Shown one piece after another: positions 5,467 to 10,484 of a stretch of 10,484 bases of DNA. The translations under genes and the position numbers were made by a program. Position 1 is the first letter of the stretch, and the number at the start of each line of letters is the position of its first letter. The notes below the pieces were generated by a model. The model did no database searches, was not told the origin of the DNA, and worked only from the letters and a program-made list of their open reading frames with translations. Source of the stretch: Bacteroidota bacterium (GTDB lineage: Bacteria; Bacteroidota; Bacteroidia; B-17B0; Aurantibacillaceae); assembly GCA_947474485.1 (NCBI GenBank), contig CANJJP010000022.1, positions 1-10,484 of the forward strand. Direction: 5' to 3'.

Positions 5467-7677
5467 ATGAGCGCAGTTTTAGAATTCCCAGTTCAAGAAA
5501 CCCTACAAAAATTCTTCGGATTTGATGGGTTTAAAGGGAATCAAGAAAAAATCATTAATAACATCCTTAACGGGCAAGATACTTTTGTTATTATGCCAAC
5601 TGGTGGTGGGAAATCATTATGTTATCAGTTACCAGCTATATTAAGTGAGGGAACTGCTATCATTGTTTCTCCTCTTATTGCATTAATGAAAAACCAAGTA
5701 GACGCTATTCGTGGTTTTAGTAGTGAAGATGGAATTGCTCATTTCCTTAACTCATCCCTAAACAAAAGCGAAACTACTCAAGTAAAAAAAGATGTATTAA
5801 GTGGAAAAACAAAGTTATTATATGTAGCACCAGAAACCTTAACTAAAGAAGAAAACGTTAAGTTTTTCTCGGAGTTCAAGATTTCTTTCTATGCGATTGA
5901 TGAAGCACATTGTATTTCTGAATGGGGACATGATTTTAGACCTGAATACAGAAGATTGCGTCCAATCATGGATAAGGTTGGAAAAGCCCCTGTTATGGCT
6001 TTAACGGCAACCGCAACCCCTAAAGTTCAATTAGATATTCAAAAGAACTTAGGAATGCAAAAAGCTTCGTTATATAAATCATCTTTTAACAGAGGTAATT
6101 TATTTTATGAAGTTAGACCAAAAGTAAATGTTGCTAAAGAAATTATTAAATACGTAAAGCAAAACGAAGGCAAATCAGGTATCATTTATTGCTTAAGCCG
6201 TAAAAAGGTAGAGGAATTAGCTGAAGTACTTCGTGTAAATGGAGTTAAAGCACATCCTTACCATGCAGGTTTAGATGCAAAAGAGCGTGCTAAAACACAA
6301 GACCAATTCTTAATGGAAGAAATTGATGTGATTGTTGCGACAATTGCGTTCGGAATGGGAATTGACAAACCAGATGTTCGTTATGTTATACATCATGATA
6401 TTCCAAAATCGTTAGAAAGCTATTATCAAGAAACTGGTAGAGCTGGTAGAGATGGTGGAGAAGGAAATTGCGTTACTTTTTACAGCTATGACGATGTGGT
6501 GAAGTTTGAGAAATTCATGAAGAGTAAACCTGTAGCTGAACAAGAAATAGGAAAACAACTGTTGAATGAAACAGTATCGTTTGCAGAAAACTCTACTTGC
6601 CGTCGTAAATTTTTATTACACTATTTTGGCGAATCATATGACGAAAAAAATTGTAATGCGATGTGCGATAATTGCCGTAATCCAAAACAACGTTTTGATG
6701 GGCAAGATGAAATTGTGTTAGCGCTTGAAGCTGTTTTAGAAGTTAAAGAACGTCATAAAACTAAAGATGTAGTAAATACCTTATTAGGCACGTTAACTGC
6801 AACTGGAAAAACATACAAGCATAACGAACTAGAAATATTTGGCAAAGGCGGCAATGATGATAAAGATGAGCGCTATTGGAATGCAGTCATTCGACAAGCA
6901 TTGGTTAACGGACTTTTATCAAAAGACATTGAAAACTACGGTTTATTAAAAACAACAGAAGCTGGTAAAAAATACATTGACAAGCCATACGAAATTATGC
7001 TTACTAAGGATCATGATTTCTTGGGTACAGATAAATCGGATGATGATGATATTATTACTGCAGGTGGAAAAGGCGCGGGAGCTGCTGATGAAATTTTATA
7101 CTCATTATTAAAAGATGAAGTAAAGAAAATTGCAAAAGCAAGAAAATTACCTCCATATGTTATTTTCCAAGAAACTTCATTAGAAGAGATGGCCATTCAG
7201 TATCCAATAACAATGGATGAGCTTACGCACATTACTGGTGTTGGAGCAGGAAAAGCTGCTAAGTTTGGGGCAAGTATGATTTCTTTAATTAAAAAATATG
7301 TTGAAGAAAACGATATCGAGCGTCCAATTGATATGGTAGTTAAATCGGTTGTAAACAAATCAGGTTTAAAAGTATATATTATTCAAAGCATTGATAGAAA
7401 AGTAGGTTTAGAAGCCATTGCAAAAGGCAAACAAGTTTCGATGACTGACTTACTAAACGAGATTGAAACTATCGTGCTTTCAGGAACCAAAGTAAACATC
7501 AACTATTACATTGATGAAATGATGGATCCAGAAAAACAAGAAGATGTTTACGAATACTTTAAAGAAAGCGAAACCGACTCAATTGAAGTTGCATTAAAAG
7601 AACTTGGTGAAGATGATTACAGCGAAGAGGAAGTTAGATTAATGAGAATAAAATTCCTAAGCGAATTTGCAAACTAA
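5467..7677 (+). CDS. recQ: ATP-dependent DNA helicase RecQ with extra C-terminal domain
   Basis: This 736-residue superfamily 2 helicase unwinds DNA 3' to 5' in recombinational repair and stalled-fork processing. Walker A is MPTGGGKS (43-50), followed by LCYQLP. The DEAH box at 145-148 runs into CISEWGHDFRPEYRRL, the aromatic-rich loop typical of RecQ. Motif III is ALTATATP (178-185), and motif VI is QETGRAGRDG (321-330), which includes the arginine finger. The zinc site has all four cysteines: C378, C396, C400 and C403. A winged-helix (RQC) region spans about 410-515, an acidic linker with SDDDD follows near 524-528, and an HRDC-like domain spans about 540-613. The final 120 residues (617-736) go beyond the 609-residue E. 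coli protein; they look like a helix-turn-helix module with an acidic end and may be the HTH_40-type extension seen in other RecQ proteins, but I am less sure of that. All catalytic motifs are intact, and tandem stops (TAA TAA) end it. Confidence 0.97.
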   Translation: MSAVLEFPVQETLQKFFGFDGFKGNQEKIINNILNGQDTFVIMPTGGGKSLCYQLPAILSEGTAIIVSPLIALMKNQVDAIRGFSSEDGIAHFLNSSLNKSETTQVKKDVLSGKTKLLYVAPETLTKEENVKFFSEFKISFYAIDEAHCISEWGHDFRPEYRRLRPIMDKVGKAPVMALTATATPKVQLDIQKNLGMQKASLYKSSFNRGNLFYEVRPKVNVAKEIIKYVKQNEGKSGIIYCLSRKKVEELAEVLRVNGVKAHPYHAGLDAKERAKTQDQFLMEEIDVIVATIAFGMGIDKPDVRYVIHHDIPKSLESYYQETGRAGRDGGEGNCVTFYSYDDVVKFEKFMKSKPVAEQEIGKQLLNETVSFAENSTCRRKFLLHYFGESYDEKNCNAMCDNCRNPKQRFDGQDEIVLALEAVLEVKERHKTKDVVNTLLGTLTATGKTYKHNELEIFGKGGNDDKDERYWNAVIRQALVNGLLSKDIENYGLLKTTEAGKKYIDKPYEIMLTKDHDFLGTDKSDDDDIITAGGKGAGAADEILYSLLKDEVKKIAKARKLPPYVIFQETSLEEMAIQYPITMDELTHITGVGAGKAAKFGASMISLIKKYVEENDIERPIDMVVKSVVNKSGLKVYIIQSIDRKVGLEAIAKGKQVSMTDLLNEIETIVLSGTKVNINYYIDEMMDPEKQEDVYEYFKESETDSIEVALKELGEDDYSEEEVRLMRIKFLSEFAN

Positions 7678-7679
7678 TA

Positions 7680-7717
7680 AAAACAAAAAAAGCGACTTAA
7701 GTCGCTTTTTTTGTTTT
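7680..7717 (+). terminator. recQ terminator: 38-bp perfect palindrome
   Basis: The two 19-bp arms (7680-7698 and 7699-7717) are exact reverse complements. The GC-containing core AGCGACTT/AAGTCGCT is flanked by an A-run on the left and TTTTTTTGTTTT on the right. It begins at the last base of the second recQ stop codon. The core plus T-run is a standard Rho-independent terminator for recQ; the symmetry means it would work in both directions. Confidence 0.85.
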
Positions 7718-7783
7718 ACAATCATCTAGTTTTTAATTTCTGCCAATATAATTTTTCTTTCAAATTAAATGACGTTAAACAAG

Positions 7784-7896
7784 TTCTCGACTTGCGCTGA
7801 ACTGACATCCTTCTGTTGCCTGAAATTGGGAGTAATTGATAGGAATGGTAAATATTGAACATCAAATTTCAGTGTCACTTCGAGCGCAGTCGAGAA
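7784..7896. repeat. 113-bp imperfect inverted repeat, probable non-coding dispersed element
   Basis: The arm at 7784-7807 (TTCTCGACTTGCGCTGAACT plus GACA) pairs with the reverse complement of 7873-7896 (TTCTCGACTGCGCTCGAAGT plus GACA) with only one indel and two or three mismatches. Just inside, CTGAAATT (7820-7827) pairs with AATTTCAG (7865-7872). The whole folds into one long stem with a 12-nt bulge on the left side and a loop of about 37 nt. The arms are much more GC-rich than their surroundings and no protein is encoded. I recall the right-arm motif (GTCACTTCGAGCGCAGTCGAG) as recurring between genes in Bacteroidota genomes, so a REP-like or MITE-like repeat is the best guess. Confidence 0.6.
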
Positions 7897-7947
7897 ACTG
7901 CACTAATAATAGTAAAATGTTTATTACATTTATCAAGTCAAAAAACA

Positions 7948-7955
7948 TGAATTTG
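7948..7955 (+). promoter_or_regulatory. Weak -7 promoter candidate for the S4-domain gene
   Basis: TGAATTTG, followed by C, differs from TAnnTTTG at one position and lies 16 nt before the ATG at 7972. There is no TTG at the -33 distance; TACATTTA at 7925-7932 is an alternative. Some promoter is expected here because recQ ends in a strong terminator. Confidence 0.25.
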
Positions 7956-7971
7956 CAATCAAAATTTCCTA

Positions 7972-8352
7972 ATGGAAAAAGTAAGAATAGATAAATACTT
8001 GTGGGCAATACGAATTTTTAAAACACGCTCATTAGCTGCAGATAATTGTTTTAAAGGAAAAGTAACATGCAATAATGTGCAAGTAAAATCTTCTTACATT
8101 GTAAAAAAGGGCGATACCTATCACATTAAAATTCACAAAGAATATTCGAAAATAATTGAGGTCGTTGATTTGGTTGACAAGCGCGGTGGCTATGAAGCAA
8201 TGAAACCATTTTACATCGACCACTCCCCGCCTTACAAACCATTGCACTCCGAACCTTCTGCGTTTTACTCCCCTGCTCCATCGCGCGAAAAAGGAACCGG
8301 ACGGCCAACAAAAAAGGACAGGAGAAATTTAGATGGAACGGATATGTTTTAA
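7972..8352 (+). CDS. S4-domain RNA-binding protein, Hsp15 (HslR) type
   Basis: The 126-residue protein is built of one S4 RNA-binding domain at about 4-60: VRIDKYLWAIRIFKTRSLAA (4-23), then the turn FKGKVTCNNVQVKSSYIVKKGD ending at residue 48. The opening R-I-D-K-W/Y-L-W-x-x-R-x-F-K-T-R-S is diagnostic of the Hsp15 group, which in E. coli binds free 50S subunits carrying nascent chains after heat shock to recycle stalled ribosomes. The C-terminal tail (about 85-126) is Pro- and Lys/Arg-rich and probably disordered, ending RRNLDGTDMF; a basic tail also occurs in Hsp15. Its role here is presumably in ribosome rescue or rRNA binding, but that is inferred from the family. It stands alone on the plus strand and its stop codon overlaps the end of the convergent gldN. 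Confidence 0.88.
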   Translation: MEKVRIDKYLWAIRIFKTRSLAADNCFKGKVTCNNVQVKSSYIVKKGDTYHIKIHKEYSKIIEVVDLVDKRGGYEAMKPFYIDHSPPYKPLHSEPSAFYSPAPSREKGTGRPTKKDRRNLDGTDMF

Positions 8353-9131
8353 TTCTCCCACCTATCCGCTTCAAAGTTTCGAATGAATTCTTTTATGCGT
8401 TCTGATTCTTGCAAAAATTCTTTTACATTATTTACGTACTCCTCTATTTCTCTATCGTATATATTACTTTCTTTTTTAATTACGCTTACAAATTTTCGTT
8501 TAATAAATAACTCATCAAAAGTTCGTTGCTCCGAAATATTTTTTGAGTTAATGGTTTGAAATTGAGAAAGCCAATTGCGAGCATCACTATAATTAATCCA
8601 AAATAATGGGATTAGAATTTCCTTCGAAACATCATATTTAACAGGGCAAACAGCTACAATACGAACATCCATTACAGAGCGTTGCTTATCGAAAAACCAT
8701 TTTTCTTTTATCCAATATTGAGCAATGTATTCGACGCCTAATGTGTCGCTCATAAATTGTTTGGCGAGATTTTCATTGCCAAATTCATCAACACTATAAA
8801 CTGTAATCGAATCAGAAACAACTACCCTATCAAACAATTGTTTTTTTGTCAGTGTATCATTCCAAACCATATCATCACTTTTATATGCTGTGATTTTGTT
8901 AGAATCAATTCCAGTCAATAAAATATTAAACAAATTAAGTTGATTAGGTCTTTTTTCAATAGGAAAATAAAAGGGAAAGTTCTCTCGTTCATTTAAATCA
9001 ATAATTCTCCAAATATCTTTTGTCCACATTACATCTGCTTCACGAATTACAGGCTGGGCAATTGGAGTTTTGGTTTGTGAAAAAACAATGAGTGTTTCAA
9101 ATAATGCAACTAACAAAAATACTTTTTTCAT
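8349..9131 (-). CDS. gldN: GldN-like type IX secretion / gliding motility protein
   Basis: GldN is a periplasmic ring component of the type IX secretion system, working with the lipoprotein GldK at the outer membrane. This 260-residue copy has a signal peptide (1-18, hydrophobic core VFLLVALFETLIVFS, then Gln19). Conserved blocks follow: IREADVMWTKDIWRIIDLNE (29-48), LFNILLTGIDSNKITAY (67-83), IKEKWFFDKQRSVMDVRI (141-158), LFWIN (176-180), FDELFIKRKF (205-214), ESNIYDREIEEY (221-232) and ERIKEFIRNFEADRWE (244-259). These agree with the pattern I remember for GldN, so the family call is firm. What is odd is the setting: the usual gldKLMN order is absent. The upstream neighbour is an SGNH-like gene 60 bp away and the downstream one a convergent S4 gene. 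This may be a second copy (compare gldO, the gldN paralogue of Flavobacterium johnsoniae) or a relocated gldN. The 3' end overlaps the S4 gene by 4 bp. Confidence 0.88.
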   Translation of the reverse strand: MKKVFLLVALFETLIVFSQTKTPIAQPVIREADVMWTKDIWRIIDLNERENFPFYFPIEKRPNQLNLFNILLTGIDSNKITAYKSDDMVWNDTLTKKQLFDRVVVSDSITVYSVDEFGNENLAKQFMSDTLGVEYIAQYWIKEKWFFDKQRSVMDVRIVAVCPVKYDVSKEILIPLFWINYSDARNWLSQFQTINSKNISEQRTFDELFIKRKFVSVIKKESNIYDREIEEYVNNVKEFLQESERIKEFIRNFEADRWEN

Positions 9132-9191
9132 AATAAAACAATAAAGTAGTTGTTATGCCATGTAACTTATACCTCGCCAATGAAGAAAAGG

Positions 9192-10139
9192 TTACTTAGT
9201 TTGATATAGTTTTTTAAAATCTCCTGAAAATTTAGCGGTAAACAAATCTGCCCCGCTTTTTTTCATGTGATATAAATCGGCAAACAAATCATCTTCTTTG
9301 CAAATAGTGTCATTGGTATAATCAAAAAACGGAATGGCTGATTTAGTGGCAATTGCTTTAAATTTATTTAGGTGTTCGTCCAAGTTTTTAATGCGACTCG
9401 AAACAATTGTGTGTGCTGGAGAAATAACAAAATACAAATCGATTTTGCTATTTTTACAAATGGTTATTATTGAATCGAGGTAATCTGCATTTTCTTTTAA
9501 TAAGATTGCTGCATAAGAAACTGTATCCTTTTTATCGATTATTTTATATTCGATTGGATGAATAAACTGAAAACCTTTGTAACAATTTAAGTCGTAAGAA
9601 CTTTGTTTATTAGTGTAACCGCGCGCTGCGCAATTCAAATATTTTTCGCCTAAAAAAGGTAAGCTGTAAAACGGAATGTATTTGAATGCATAAAATCGTT
9701 TGTCGCGCTTAGCCAATTCATTAAATAAAATTTCATTATCTAAATATGGAAAAAAACGCGGGAACTCGTAAATGGTATCACTGCTTTCGTTTGAGAAATG
9801 ATAGTCGATATTCATTATAGCCATTTTAGGTGCTTTACGTTCACTTAAATAACTTTTCAATAATCCGTAAGTAAAAGAATTATTAGAGCCGGAAACGCCA
9901 ATATTATAAGAATCAAGCCCTGTTATCGAATCAAATATTGCTGGATTAAAATGACACTCGGCGCGCGATGAGCCAACAAAAATTACTTGGTGATTATTTT
10001 TCTGGTGAAACACTACATTAAATTTATCAAATAGCCCCGCTTTATTCTTACGTATTCCTTCATGCAAAATATAACGTACCAGGTATGCCAGCGAAGACAA
10101 GATTAAAAAGTAAAAGATTATTTTTTTCAATATTTTCAT
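9192..10139 (-). CDS. Membrane-anchored SGNH-hydrolase-like protein
   Basis: Counted from the ATG at 10139 (MKILKKIIFYFLILSS) the protein has 315 residues. An N-terminal basic-hydrophobic segment at about 5-24 is a signal anchor, leaving the rest outside the cytoplasm. The remainder reads like a divergent SGNH fold: VIFVGSSRAE (52-61) offers the block I Ser, YNIGVSGSNNS (78-88) fits block II Gly, and DLYH (288-291) fits the Asp-x-x-His block V near the C-terminus. An Asn of block III is not obvious, so activity is not certain. Similar membrane-anchored proteins modify polysaccharides or cell-wall acyl groups, but no such genes surround it and I do not assign a substrate. An upstream in-frame ATG at 10184 would add 15 residues and overlap the HIT gene by 23 bp; I prefer 10139 because the signal anchor then starts at the Met and the overlap disappears. 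It sits 22 bp downstream of the HIT gene. Confidence 0.7.
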   Translation of the reverse strand: MKILKKIIFYFLILSSLAYLVRYILHEGIRKNKAGLFDKFNVVFHQKNNHQVIFVGSSRAECHFNPAIFDSITGLDSYNIGVSGSNNSFTYGLLKSYLSERKAPKMAIMNIDYHFSNESSDTIYEFPRFFPYLDNEILFNELAKRDKRFYAFKYIPFYSLPFLGEKYLNCAARGYTNKQSSYDLNCYKGFQFIHPIEYKIIDKKDTVSYAAILLKENADYLDSIITICKNSKIDLYFVISPAHTIVSSRIKNLDEHLNKFKAIATKSAIPFFDYTNDTICKEDDLFADLYHMKKSGADLFTAKFSGDFKKLYQTK

Positions 10140-10161
10140 TAGCAAACAAGGCTTTGCTAAT

Positions 10162-10484
10162 TTACGATAAAAGAAGGAATTCATTGTTTACATCATTTGC
10201 AATTGATAGCATTTCATCTTTAGATAATTTCACTCTTGGGTTAGCAAAATCAATCTCTGATTCATTATCAATTGGAATTAAATGAATGTGTGCATGCGGA
10301 ACTTCGAAACCCAACACAACAATTGCAATGCGTTTACAGACAACTTTAGCTTTTAAAGCTATTGCCACTTTTTTAGCAAAAAAAAATAAGTGTTGGTAGC
10401 TTTCGTTATTTAAATCAAATAAATAGTCGGTTTCGCTTTTAGGAACTAATAATGTATGCCCCGCTTTCAATGGATTAATATCTA
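10162..10484 (-). CDS. HIT-family nucleotide-binding hydrolase, N-terminus outside the window
   Basis: Positions 10162-10484 are open on the minus strand through the right edge, so only the N-terminal part (probably some 30 residues) is missing. Visible residues begin DINPLKAGHTLLVPK, the standard block in HIT proteins before the catalytic region. The HIT signature follows as PHAHIHLIP, with the three His of H-x-H-x-H at about 58-64 of the visible part. CKRIAIVVLGFEVPHAHIHL is close to the histidine-triad purine nucleoside phosphoramidase (Hint) pattern: these enzymes hydrolyse AMP-linked or GMP-linked substrates and form a covalent intermediate through the middle His. There is no signal peptide in the visible part. 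The in-frame TTG at 10470 is an internal Leu codon, since the frame and the conserved block continue upstream of it. The SGNH-like gene follows 22 bp later, so an operon is likely. Confidence 0.9.
   Translation of the reverse strand, partial: DINPLKAGHTLLVPKSETDYLFDLNNESYQHLFFFAKKVAIALKAKVVCKRIAIVVLGFEVPHAHIHLIPIDNESEIDFANPRVKLSKDEMLSIANDVNNEFLLLS

Noticed and set aside
7718..7971. A missed gene between recQ and the S4-domain gene
   Set aside because: Frames are interrupted by stops on both strands and the section is occupied by the inverted-repeat element and promoter-like AT-rich DNA.
8032..8374. Minus-strand open frames inside the S4-domain gene
   Set aside because: They overlap a well-supported S4/Hsp15-type protein and have no domain, signal or sensible start context of their own.
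10140..10184. Upstream ATG at 10184 for the SGNH-like gene
   Set aside because: It would overlap the HIT gene by 23 bp and place 15 polar and mixed residues before the signal anchor; the ATG at 10139 gives a conventional N-terminus. Not excluded with certainty.
10468..10470. TTG at 10470 as the start of the HIT gene
   Set aside because: Codons upstream to the window edge read DINP in frame and continue the conserved HIT block, so the TTG is an internal leucine and the gene is simply cut by the edge.
1..10484. Mobile elements, CRISPR arrays, tRNA or rRNA genes
   Set aside because: No transposase or integrase motifs, no regularly spaced repeats and no tRNA-like cloverleaf were seen.

Overview
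The window looks like chromosomal DNA from a member of the Bacteroidota. The reasons are AT-rich sequence, genes without clear Shine-Dalgarno sites, promoter-like pairs of the TTG / TAnnTTTG type, secreted proteins whose signal peptides end just before Gln, and a GldN homologue, a protein of the type IX secretion/gliding machinery found in this phylum. I cannot place it below phylum level. Everything is ordinary-looking coding DNA; I see no tRNA, rRNA, CRISPR array, transposase or phage gene.

Layout. Positions 1-824 (minus) hold the start of an outer-membrane beta-barrel-like protein that runs off the left edge. Next, on the minus strand, come a two-domain universal stress protein (952-1839) with a strong terminator, and a tight pair of a long-chain polyprenyl diphosphate synthase (2381-3355, TTG start) followed 1 nt later by a small YwqK/MORN-type lipoprotein (1906-2379). 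Upstream of these is an ECF sigma factor (4686-5171) followed 6 nt later by a single-pass membrane protein (3414-4679) that I interpret as its anti-sigma factor. All these minus-strand genes point left from a 295-bp divergent intergenic region (5172-5466).

On the other side of that region, recQ (5467-7677, plus) encodes a full-length RecQ helicase with an extra C-terminal domain. It ends in a tandem stop directly abutting a 38-bp perfect palindrome that should work as a terminator. The 254 bp that follow contain a roughly 113-bp imperfect inverted repeat resembling a small non-coding dispersed element. Then comes a small S4-domain RNA-binding protein of the Hsp15 type (7972-8352, plus), which overlaps tail-to-tail by 4 bp with gldN (8349-9131, minus). 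Upstream of gldN on the minus strand are a membrane-anchored SGNH-hydrolase-like protein (9192-10139) and a HIT-family protein that enters from the right edge (10162-10484).

Function. The genes are a mix of housekeeping functions: isoprenoid-quinone side-chain synthesis, DNA repair, RNA binding, stress response and nucleotide hydrolysis. Mixed in are envelope functions: outer-membrane barrel, lipoprotein, GldN and the SGNH-like protein. The points most worth following up are the sigma/anti-sigma pair with a three-repeat, zinc-free N-terminal region and a long extracytoplasmic tail, the gldN copy away from gldKLM, and the inverted-repeat element at 7784-7896. I did not find convincing evidence of a wholly new multi-gene system.
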